This document shows positions 1-8,000 of a stretch of DNA of 11,132 bases, in pieces. The DNA is from Actinomycetota bacterium. Lineage in GTDB: Bacteria > Actinomycetota > Actinomycetes > Nanopelagicales > Nanopelagicaceae. Below the pieces are notes generated by a model. It was not told where the DNA came from, made no database searches, and saw only the letters and a list, made by a program, of their open reading frames with translations. A program made the position numbers and the translations under genes. Position 1 is the first letter of the stretch. Every line of letters begins with the position of its first letter. The DNA lies in the NCBI GenBank assembly GCA_947488645.1, contig CANLAC010000032.1, positions 1-11,132 on the forward strand, given 5' to 3'.

Positions 1-836
1 TTGTTCGCTTCGAAGAATCAGTTCGCGGTTGCGATGCATTTGTTATTCAAAGCCACACAGATCCAGTTAACAAGCAGATCATGGAGCAGTTGATCATGAT
101 TGATGCTTTGAAGCGTGCATCTGCAAAACGCATCACAGTGGTTACACCTTTCTATGGTTACGCGCGACAAGATAAGAAAAGTCGCGGACGCGAACCAATC
201 ACAGCTCGCTTGATAGCCGATCTTTTCAAAACCGCAGGTGCCGATCGTTTGATGGCTGTTGATCTTCACACTTCACAGATTCAAGGTTTCTTTGATGGTC
301 CTGTTGATCACTTGTTTGCTCTCCCAATGCTTGCGAATTATGTTGGCAGCAAGGTTGATCGCACACGCTTGACAATTGTTTCTCCTGACTCAGGACGCGT
401 TCGCGTTGCAGAGCGTTGGTCAGATCTACTTGGTGGCTGCCCAATCGCATTTATTCACAAAACTCGCGACCCACGCGTTCCAAATGAATCAATCACAGGC
501 CGTGTCGTTGGTGATGTCGTTGGACAAACATGTGTAGTTATCGATGACATGATCGACACAGCAGGCACAATTACAAAAGCGGTAGATGCGTTATTTGATG
601 CAGGTGCTGCAGATGTAATCATCGCTGCAACTCACGCCGTATTTAGCGGTCCTGCAGTAGATCGCCTAAAGAACTGCCGTGCCTCTGAAGTCGTCATCAC
701 AAATACTCTGCCAATTACAGAGGATCAAAAATTCGATAATTTGACCGTGCTTTCAATTGCTCCGCTTCTGGGCCGAGCAATCCGCGAGGTCTTTGAGGAT
801 GGATCAGTTACAAGCCTGTTTGATGGTCATTCCTAA
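1..836 (+). CDS. prs: Ribose-phosphate pyrophosphokinase (PRPP synthase), 5' end missing
   Basis: Cytosolic enzyme that moves pyrophosphate from ATP to ribose 5-phosphate to make PRPP, the precursor of purines, pyrimidines, histidine, tryptophan and NAD. The reading frame is open from base 3 without a start codon, so the N-terminus lies upstream; 277 residues are visible of a family usually about 310-330 long. Visible class I signatures: the stretch VRFEESVRGCDAF at the window edge; the ATP-binding flexible loop RQDKKSRGREPIT (bases 168-206); DLHTSQIQGFFD, the metal/ATP-binding region (261-296); SPDSGRVRVAERW (381-419); and the PRPP-binding loop VVIDDMIDTAGTIT (534-575). All expected acidic and glycine residues of that loop are present. 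The C-terminus (SLFDGHS, then TAA) looks intact. In Actinobacteria prs commonly lies just before rplY, as here. Identity is very secure. Confidence 0.97.
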   Translation, partial: VRFEESVRGCDAFVIQSHTDPVNKQIMEQLIMIDALKRASAKRITVVTPFYGYARQDKKSRGREPITARLIADLFKTAGADRLMAVDLHTSQIQGFFDGPVDHLFALPMLANYVGSKVDRTRLTIVSPDSGRVRVAERWSDLLGGCPIAFIHKTRDPRVPNESITGRVVGDVVGQTCVVIDDMIDTAGTITKAVDALFDAGAADVIIAATHAVFSGPAVDRLKNCRASEVVITNTLPITEDQKFDNLTVLSIAPLLGRAIREVFEDGSVTSLFDGHS

Positions 837-844
837 GCCTCAAT

Positions 845-872
845 TTGCTTCAATGCTTGTCTAAAAGATACT
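845..872 (+). promoter_or_regulatory. Candidate promoter for rplY-pth
   Basis: A TTGCTT hexamer (845-850) is followed after 16 bases by GATACT (867-872), an acceptable -35/-10 pair for a housekeeping sigma factor. It matches the -10 consensus at four of six bases and the -35 at three of six. Transcription would begin near base 880 and give a leader of about 110 bases that contains the stem-loop at 933-986. This is a pattern match only; read-through from prs is equally possible. Confidence 0.3.
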
Positions 873-932
873 GTTCGACCTGTTCCGGCGAGGGTAGCGA
901 ATAGCTTTCCGTGATCGACGGGTAAGGGATTT

Positions 933-986
933 TTCTCCTGCTGGAACTTTGTGTACGCACCGAAGAACCAGGAATAACAGGGAGAA
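933..986 (+). promoter_or_regulatory. Predicted stem-loop in the rplY leader that covers its ribosome binding site
   Basis: Reading by eye, bases 933-940 (TTCTCCTG) pair with 978-986 (CAGGGAGAA) with one bulged G at 982. This buries the AGGGAGA Shine-Dalgarno sequence, which ends eight bases before the rplY ATG. After a one-sided bulge (972-977) the stem continues with CTGG (941-944) against CCAG (968-971). A symmetric AA/AA internal loop follows, then CTTT (947-950) against GAAG (962-965), and GTG (951-953) against CAC (958-960) closed by a TACG tetraloop (954-957). The layout suggests translational control. Autoregulation of L25 is inference; I recognise no named Rfam family. Confidence 0.5.
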
Positions 987-992
987 TAAAAA

Positions 993-1610
993 ATGGCAGA
1001 AGTAAAAATCGTCGGAACCACTCGTACTGAATTTGGTAAGGGCGCATCACGTCGTGCACGTCGCGATGGTTTAGTTCCTGCTGTTATCTACGGTCACGGA
1101 GAAAAGCCTCTACACATCACTCTTCCTGCAAAGGAACTTGGCGTTGCTCTTAAGCAGTCAAACGTTCTTTTGGACATCACAATCGATGGCAAGAATGAGT
1201 TAACTCTTCCAAAGGTAATCGTTCGCGATTTCCTCAAGCAGATTCTTGAGCACGTTGACCTAGTTTTGGTTCGTCGTGGCGAGAAGGTTGTTGTTTCAGT
1301 TCCTGTTCACACAGTTGGTGAGCACGATCGTGATGGAATTCTTGAGCACGTACACAACACAATCGAAGTCAAAGTTGACGCATCATCTATCCCAAGCTTC
1401 CTAGAAGTGGACATTCAAGGTCTTACCGCAGGATCTTCAAAGTACGCATCAGATGTTGTACTTCCAGCAGGCGTTGAACTCGAATCTGATCCAAAGACAA
1501 TCGTTGTTCACCTATCTGAGAAGTCGACTGCAGTTGTAGAAGAAGTAGTTGCACCAGTGGCAACAGATGCTGCTGCACCTGCTGCAGATGCAGAGAAGAA
1601 GGACGCTTAA
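993..1610 (+). CDS. rplY: Large ribosomal subunit protein bL25 (CTC/TL5 type)
   Basis: Ribosomal protein of the large subunit that binds 5S rRNA (loop E/helix IV in the known family). At 205 residues it is the long, two-domain CTC/TL5 form, not the roughly 94-residue form of Escherichia coli. The N-terminal 5S-binding domain spans about residues 4-92, with GKGASRRARRDGLVPAVIYG (16-34) and LKQILEHVDLVLVRRGEKV (81-99). The C-terminal TL5 domain spans about 98-175, with PSFLEVDIQGL and SDVVLPAGVEL. The last 30 residues are a low-complexity Ala/Glu/Val tail ending in EKKDA, common in actinobacterial homologues. The ATG has a good AGGGAG site eight bases upstream, inside a predicted stem-loop. pth follows 18 bases after the stop and is probably on the same transcript. 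Confidence 0.96.
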   Translation: MAEVKIVGTTRTEFGKGASRRARRDGLVPAVIYGHGEKPLHITLPAKELGVALKQSNVLLDITIDGKNELTLPKVIVRDFLKQILEHVDLVLVRRGEKVVVSVPVHTVGEHDRDGILEHVHNTIEVKVDASSIPSFLEVDIQGLTAGSSKYASDVVLPAGVELESDPKTIVVHLSEKSTAVVEEVVAPVATDAAAPAADAEKKDA

Positions 1611-1628
1611 CCCTTAGGCTTTGTTGTT

Positions 1629-2198
1629 ATGACGTGGTTGGTAGTGGGACTGGGTAATCCAGGAGATCAATACGCTGCCACACGTCATAACATCGGCCAG
1701 ATGGTGATTGATGAATTAGCCAGTCGCCATTCAATTAAGTTTTCATCGCACAAATCCCGCACAGATATTGCCGCCTATAAATTAGATGCTGGCACACATT
1801 CAATAATTCTTGCTAAATCAAAGAGCTATATGAATGAAACAGGCGGTCCAATTAAAGCACTAGCTAATTTCTATTCGGTAGAAACTGCAAACATAATCGC
1901 TTTACATGATGAACTCGATATTCCTTTTGCTGCTATTCGTACCAAATTTGCTGGCGGGGATAATGGCCACAATGGTTTGAAATCAATGACATCAGCATTT
2001 GATGGTCCTGATTACTACCGTGTCCGTTTAGGTATTGGTCGACCTATGGGTGAGCAAGATCCAGCAGATTTTGTGTTGAAAGCATTTTCAAAGGTTGAAC
2101 AAAAAGAATTAGGTGATTTCATTGATCGTGGCGCAGATGTTGTGGAATCCCTTATTACAAAGGGTCTAGAAGTAACTCAGTCCACATTCAATAGCTAA
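1629..2198 (+). CDS. pth: Peptidyl-tRNA hydrolase
   Basis: Cytosolic esterase that frees tRNA from peptidyl-tRNAs that drop off the ribosome; essential in most bacteria. The product is 189 residues, the normal size. All active-site residues of the Pth family are visible: Asn10 in GLGNPG, catalytic His20 in TRHNIG, Asn69 in YMNETGG, Asp94 in HDELDIP and Asn115 in GGDNGHNGLKS. The ATG at 1629 puts the histidine at position 20, exactly as in E. coli, which supports this start even though the Shine-Dalgarno is weak (only AGG, about 11 bases upstream). Translation is probably helped by ribosomes finishing rplY 18 bases upstream. The gene ends one base from the stop of the convergent ppc. Confidence 0.96.
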   Translation: MTWLVVGLGNPGDQYAATRHNIGQMVIDELASRHSIKFSSHKSRTDIAAYKLDAGTHSIILAKSKSYMNETGGPIKALANFYSVETANIIALHDELDIPFAAIRTKFAGGDNGHNGLKSMTSAFDGPDYYRVRLGIGRPMGEQDPADFVLKAFSKVEQKELGDFIDRGADVVESLITKGLEVTQSTFNS

Positions 2199-2199
2199 A

Positions 2200-4908
2200 T
2201 CAGCCAGTATTGCGAAGTCCTGCTGCAACACCATTAATTGTTAGTAATAGAGCACGGCGCAGCACTGGATCTGCCGAATCACCAGCATCACGAACGCGCT
2301 TGAGCAGGTTGATTTGCAACAAATGTATCGGTGAAAGATAAGCATCACGAACCTGCAATGTTCTTGCCAAGATTTCCTGATCGCCAAGCAAAGCCTTCTT
2401 ATGTGTAAGTTTCAAGATCTCTTCAACTGTTAATACAAACTCTGCTTGAATTTCATCTAAGAAGTGATGGAGTTCTTCAGGAACAAGTGTTTCCACATAA
2501 CGCTTTGCAAGAACTAAATCTGTCTTTGCAAGTGTCATTTCAACGTTGCTAATAAATGTTGTGAAGAAATGCCAATCTTTAAGCATTTGAGCCAAAAGAT
2601 CTGAATGCCCAGCTTCGCGCGCTGCTTTAAGTCCTGACCCCACACCAAACCAACCAGGCACAATCTGACGCGATTGAGTCCAGCCAAAAACCCAAGGAAT
2701 CGCACGAAGAGAATCAAGACCACTTGCAGCATCGGGGCGACGTGATGGACGAGAGCCCAAGAACATATCTCCCAGCTGTTCAACTGGAGTAGATGCATAG
2801 AAGTAAGCCGGCAAATCTGGTTGATCAATGAGTGATCGGTATTGCTTAAAGGAAGCATCACTGAGTAGCTGCATGCAATCGCCCCAGGACTTCAATTCTG
2901 CAGGGGTTTGACGTGGACCACGATTTAGAACAGTGGCTTCTAATGATGCGGCCAAAGTTAACTCAACGTTTTCGCGAGCAAGTGAAGGCAGTGCGTACTT
3001 GTCACTAATTACTTCACCTTGTTCCGTCATTTTTATATGACCATCAACTGATCCCCATGGCAATGCGATCAACGCTTCATATGTTGGTCCGCCACCGCGA
3101 CCCACAGAACCGCCGCGACCATGGAATAAGCAAAGCTTGACGCCGTACTTCATTGCAACATCTCGCAGTGAACGCTGTGCGCGGTGGATTTCCCACTGAC
3201 TCGTTGCAATTCCTGCATCCTTATTAGAATCTGAATAACCAAGCATTACCTCTTGCACATCACCGCGCAAAGAAACCACTTCGCGGTAGGCAGGGTTACT
3301 CAAAAGCTTTTCAAGAATTTCACCTGCAGCGCGTAGTTCTGCAACTGTTTCAAGCAATGGCGCAAACCCGATAACAGCCTTCTTTTCTTTGAGTGAAACA
3401 AGGCCAGCATGCTGGGCAATGACAACTGCTGCAACTAGATCATCTGCGCCCTTAGTCATCGAGACAATGTAGGTCTCAATGGCTTCTGGTCCGAATCGAT
3501 CCACTAAATCATTAATTGCGATAAAGGTATCTAGTGTTTTCTTGCCTAAGGCATCTAATTTTGATGTGTCATACATCGTTGTGTCGGCAAGTGCTTTTGT
3601 CAGTAGTTCAAACTTTTCATCGTGGGACTTAGCGAGATATCCATCAATACCAATGATTTGGCTTAATACATTGTGGTGAGCATCTGAATGCTCGCGAACA
3701 TCCATCGTTGCATGTGTGATTCCAAAGGCTGCGACGGTGCGGATAGTGCGCTCAAGTAAGCCCGTAGCAATCAATTCACCGCGGTTTGCCATGAGTGAAT
3801 CACGCATCAACACTAGATCTGCGAGTAGTTCGGCTGTGTTTGCGTAATCGCGATTTGGCACATGTGCTGCACCTTTTGCATGGCGATCACGCGTAGCTGC
3901 CAAACGGTGCACGATTGCTGTTGCCTTTAAGCGATATGGCTCTTCAGTGTTGAGGCGCAAGAATCGTGGTTCAAATTCTGGAATGTTGGTTAGATCCTTT
4001 TGAACAGATGCAGTCAGTTCAGGTGTTGCTCCAACAATCTTTGTTGAAACGGAAAGCATCTGACGCAAATCATTCATTGCCGCGATAGTTACACGAATTG
4101 CATGCCCAACCTGTAGCACCATGGCATCTGTCGTCACCTGCGCGGTGATGTTTGGATTTCCATCTCGATCTCCGCCGATCCAGTTACCAAAAGACAGTGG
4201 ACGAGCGGTGATCGGAACCTCAACATCGATGCGCTTCATTTCTTTTGCAAAATCATTGAGAACTTCAGGAACTGTCTGAGTGAATAGGTCATCGAGATAA
4301 TACAAAGCGTTAAGCGCTTCATCTAAAGGTTCTGGTCGACCCAAACGAAGCTCATCTGTTTGCCACAATAAGTCAATTGTCTCTGCCAAACGATCTTGTT
4401 GGGAAGGATTACGTGGGTCATCTAATAGTTCAGCAATGCTTCCTAGTTTGTTTAGTACCGAACGTCGCGCAGCTTCAGTTGGGTGCGCTGTGAAAACAGG
4501 TCGCACAGACATTGCACCAACCCATTGTTCAATATCTTCTTTACTTAATTCATGTCCAGGAGTTTGAGTCTTTAAGGCAACTTCAATGCGATCAACTGCG
4601 CGAGCAAGCCATGAACCACCAGTGGCACGTGCATCAGCTAAAACGCGGGCACGGTGCACTTGCTCTGCAACATTTGCTAAGTGGAAATAAGTACTAAATG
4701 CACGTACTAACTGAACAGAGTCTTCAACTGAAAGTTTTGCAAGAATCTCAGCGCCATTTCCCTCACGAACAGACTTTCGTACCTCTTCTACCAATGCTAA
4801 AAGTTCAGGACCTTCTTGGCGGACAAGTGTTTGGCCCAACAAATCTCCAAGACGGCGCACATCGCTACGTAGTCCTGCATCATCTGCAGCGATAGGGCTT
4901 TGGCTCAT
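2200..4908 (-). CDS. ppc: Phosphoenolpyruvate carboxylase
   Basis: Cytosolic anaplerotic enzyme: PEP plus bicarbonate gives oxaloacetate and phosphate, refilling the TCA cycle. The 902 residues match the bacterial family (about 880-930). Signatures in order: VFTAHPTEAARRSVL with catalytic His142 (138-152); GNWIGGDRDGNPNIT (241-255); GYSDSNKDAG with Lys563 (557-566); FHGRGGSVGRGGGPTYEAL, the mobile glycine loop (595-613); GSRPSRR (718-724); IPWVFGWTQSR (737-747); SNVEMTLAKTD (787-797); and the invariant C-terminal RNTG. No frameshift or lost catalytic residue is visible. The start has a strong GAGAGGA site (complement of 4916-4922), seven bases upstream. It is the only minus-strand gene here, between pth and mfd, so it must have its own promoter in the gap with mfd. 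Confidence 0.98.
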   Translation of the reverse strand: MSQSPIAADDAGLRSDVRRLGDLLGQTLVRQEGPELLALVEEVRKSVREGNGAEILAKLSVEDSVQLVRAFSTYFHLANVAEQVHRARVLADARATGGSWLARAVDRIEVALKTQTPGHELSKEDIEQWVGAMSVRPVFTAHPTEAARRSVLNKLGSIAELLDDPRNPSQQDRLAETIDLLWQTDELRLGRPEPLDEALNALYYLDDLFTQTVPEVLNDFAKEMKRIDVEVPITARPLSFGNWIGGDRDGNPNITAQVTTDAMVLQVGHAIRVTIAAMNDLRQMLSVSTKIVGATPELTASVQKDLTNIPEFEPRFLRLNTEEPYRLKATAIVHRLAATRDRHAKGAAHVPNRDYANTAELLADLVLMRDSLMANRGELIATGLLERTIRTVAAFGITHATMDVREHSDAHHNVLSQIIGIDGYLAKSHDEKFELLTKALADTTMYDTSKLDALGKKTLDTFIAINDLVDRFGPEAIETYIVSMTKGADDLVAAVVIAQHAGLVSLKEKKAVIGFAPLLETVAELRAAGEILEKLLSNPAYREVVSLRGDVQEVMLGYSDSNKDAGIATSQWEIHRAQRSLRDVAMKYGVKLCLFHGRGGSVGRGGGPTYEALIALPWGSVDGHIKMTEQGEVISDKYALPSLARENVELTLAASLEATVLNRGPRQTPAELKSWGDCMQLLSDASFKQYRSLIDQPDLPAYFYASTPVEQLGDMFLGSRPSRRPDAASGLDSLRAIPWVFGWTQSRQIVPGWFGVGSGLKAAREAGHSDLLAQMLKDWHFFTTFISNVEMTLAKTDLVLAKRYVETLVPEELHHFLDEIQAEFVLTVEEILKLTHKKALLGDQEILARTLQVRDAYLSPIHLLQINLLKRVRDAGDSADPVLRRALLLTINGVAAGLRNTG

Positions 4909-4945
4909 AGGGCAATCCTCTCAGGTATCGAGGTCTGCTCAAAAC

Positions 4946-4955
4946 AAATTACACT
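4946..4955. promoter_or_regulatory. Candidate overlapping -10 elements for divergent ppc and mfd
   Basis: The gap between the divergent ppc and mfd starts must hold promoters for both. On the plus strand TACACT (4950-4955) is a fair -10 that would start an mfd transcript near 4962. On the minus strand TAATTT (complement of 4946-4951) is a weaker -10 that would start ppc about 30 bases before its ATG. The two hexamers overlap, so the promoters could compete. Neither has a convincing -35, so this is tentative. Confidence 0.25.
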
Positions 4956-4966
4956 TGGCACATCAA

Positions 4967-5021
4967 GCCCCTCCATTTGGACCCCCCTCCAAAAGGAAAT
5001 GGGGCCTTAAGGCATTGGAGG
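4967..5021 (+). promoter_or_regulatory. mfd leader with alternative pairings to its Shine-Dalgarno
   Basis: The mfd ribosome binding site TTGGAGG (5015-5021) has an exact seven-base complement, CCTCCAA, at 4986-4992, and a second six-base complement, CCTCCA, at 4970-4975. A competing fold pairs GCCCC (4967-4971) with GGGGC (5001-5005) and ATTT (4975-4978) with AAAT (4997-5000), taking up or enclosing both anti-SD segments. The sequence could therefore form either an SD-open or an SD-closed structure. The complementarity is seen directly; any regulatory role is inference. Confidence 0.3.
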
Positions 5022-5026
5022 CACGC

Positions 5027-8000
5027 ATGCGCGGACTTATTCCCGTCCTACCAATTGCACCCGATGCATCTCATATCGTGGCACCGCAATCGATGTATCC
5101 ATTCTTACTTGCCGCACGCGCATCATCACATCCGTTATTAGTTGTGACTAGCTCAAGTCGAAGCAGCGAAGATCTTGTCAATGAATTACGTGAGCTCTAT
5201 GACGATGTCTTGGAGTTTCCCGCATGGGAAACATTGCCGCATGAGCGATTAAGTCCACGCAGTGACACCGTTGCAAAGAGAATCCAAACTCTCTACGCAT
5301 TACAAAACAAGCATTCAATCAATCCAATTGTTGTAACACCTGTCCGCGGAGCAATTCATAGAATTATCAGCAACCTCGGTTCAACACCACTCATGAAGTT
5401 AGAAATTGGTAAAGAACAATCACTTGATCTCTTGGTTCGCCATTTATCCTCCCTTGCTTATTCACGCACCGATTTAGTTGAACGCCGCGGAGAGTTTGCT
5501 GTGCGAGGCGGAATCGTTGATCTCTTTTTACCGTTAAGCAATCATCCAATACGCATTGACTTCTTTGGTGATGAAATCGAAGATTTAAGTTATTTCGAAG
5601 TGGCAGATCAGCGAACATATGCACCAGTTATTGGCAGCGTAGAGATCTATCCTTGCCGTGAAATGCTGTTGACGACTGAGGTAAAGCACCGTGCAATTGA
5701 AGTTAAAGACACGTATCCGGCCGCTGCCGAGATGCTGGAGAAAATAAGTGAAGGCATTGCCTTTGAGGGCATGGAATCACTAATTCCATTGCTCATTGAT
5801 GAGACAGAAACACTGTTATCTCGCATGCCTGCAAACACACAGATTGTCTTTATCGATGAACAACGTATTCGTTCTAGAGCTGCAGACTTGTTAGCAACTA
5901 ACGAAGAGTTTCTCAATGCATCATGGTCAAATGCAGCGCTAGGCGGAATAGCACCATTACATGATGGAGCCGGAACATATATTTCATGGGATGAGCTCAA
6001 AGAAGAGCTTGTTAGATGTTCTCTAACAGCTGCTGAATTAAGTCCATTTGGCACAGATTTAGAAGAGGACACACTCTTTTTGGATTATTCACCCATCGAC
6101 CCAATGCGCGGAGATATTGAACGAACCGTTGAGGCTTTGCGCCAATCCTTAGAAGAACATCGCATCGTAATTTTTGCTACTCATGGACACGGAATGCTCG
6201 AACGCTATGCAGGAATTTTCAGAAGCGCAGATTTACCGGTGCAAATTGTTGAAAAACTTCTCGCATTACCGGAAAAGGGGAGCATCTATTTAACAACTTC
6301 AATCATCACTCATGGTTTTGAGAGTGTTGAAGATCAAGTTTTCTTTATGACTGAGAGGGATTTAACCGGAAGTAAGGGAAGCGTTAAAGATGGCGATCGC
6401 ATGCCATCAAAGCGCAAACAAGCAATTGATCCCCTAGAACTCAAAAGTGGTGATTATGTTGTTCATGAACAACACGGCATTGGTCGTTATGTTGAATTAC
6501 TAGAGCGCACAGTTGCTGGCGTAACTCGAGAATATTTGATTATTGAATATGCGCCCGCAAAGCGTGGCCAACCAGGCGATCGAGTTTTTGTTCCCACAGA
6601 TACTCTTGAACAAGTATCAAAGTATGTTGGTGGCGAAGCCCCGACAGTTCATCGCATTGGTAGTGGAGAATGGCAAAAAGCAAAGGGCCGTGCGCGCAAG
6701 GCTGTGCGACAGATTGCTGGTGAATTAATCAGGTTGTACGCAGCCCGCACTAGTTCCCCAGGCTTTGCATTCTCTGCTGATACACCGTGGCAACGAGAGT
6801 TAGAAGACTCATTTTCATATATAGAAACACCTGATCAGCTCTCAACGATTAACGACGTGAAAGAGGATATGGAACGCCCATATCCGATGGATCGCATTAT
6901 TTGTGGCGATGTTGGTTATGGAAAGACAGAGATTGCTATCCGCGCTGCATTTAAGGCGGTGCAAGATGGCAAGCAAGTAGCAGTCCTTGTTCCAACTACA
7001 TTGCTCGTGCAACAACACTCAAAAACATTTGAAGAAAGATATGCAGGCTTTCCTTTAAAGGTTGCTGGACTGTCTCGATTTAATACAGCTAAAGAGAGCA
7101 AAGAGATCTTGGCTAACTTGGCTGCAGGATCAGTTGATGTGGTAATTGGTACACACCGGATACTTTCAAATGATGTGCAGTTTAAGGACTTGGGATTAGT
7201 TATTGTCGATGAAGAACAACGATTTGGTGTTGAGCAAAAAGAGTCCCTTAAGAAATTGCGCACAACGGTGGATGTTTTAGCTATGTCTGCAACTCCTATT
7301 CCGCGCACACTTGAAATGGCTGTTACAGGTATTCGTGAAATGTCCACGATTACAACGCCGCCTGAAGAGCGCCACCCGATCCTTACCTATGTGGGTCCTG
7401 CCGAAGAAGCACAGATTGCTGCTGCAATACATCGAGAACTACTGCGTGATGGCCAAATCTTCTATTTACACAACCGGGTTGAGAGTATTGATCGGAAAGC
7501 ACTTCATTTGAAGCAACTTGTTCCAGAAGCACGCATCCGTGTTGCACATGGCCAGATGTCTGAAGGAGAACTTGAAGATGTGATTCTTGCTTTCTGGAAC
7601 CGTGACTTTGATGTCTTAGTCTGCACCACAATTGTTGAAAGTGGTTTGGATATTCAAAATGCAAACACGTTAATTGTGGAACGTGCAGATAGATTTGGTC
7701 TCTCACAACTACACCAGATCCGTGGTCGTGTTGGGCGAGGTCGTGAGCGTGCATACGCCTACTTCTTGTACTCAGCTGATGAGCCACTATCTGAATTGGC
7801 ACATGAGCGATTAACAACAATTGCAACAAACACAGACCTTGGCTCTGGAATGCGAGTGGCATTAAAGGATTTAGAAATACGTGGTGCAGGAAATCTATTG
7901 GGCGGAGAGCAATCAGGACATATTGCAGATGTTGGTTTTGATTTGTATATGCGCATGGTGGGTGAGGCTGTTCAAGAATATAAATCAGGAATTATTGAAA

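Noticed and set aside
909..934. CCGT-ACGG hairpin (909-921) followed by TTTTT (930-934) as an intrinsic terminator for prs
   Set aside because: The stem is only four pairs and eight bases separate it from the T-run, which better fits as the 5' arm of the rplY leader stem.
2196..2202. Bidirectional terminator between pth and ppc
   Set aside because: Only one base separates the two stop codons and I see no T-flanked hairpin around them.
5647..6072. 141-residue minus-strand open frame inside mfd
   Set aside because: Ser-rich composition typical of an antisense shadow; it lies wholly within the mfd N-terminal module and resembles no known protein.
6916..7347. 143-residue minus-strand open frame inside mfd
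   Set aside because: Antisense to the DEEQ and SATPIPRT region of the translocase; no recognisable domain.
7383..7862. 159-residue minus-strand open frame inside mfd
   Set aside because: It is antisense to the conserved Mfd translocase motifs, is Gln/His/Leu-rich in the way of frame shadows, and matches no family I recognise.
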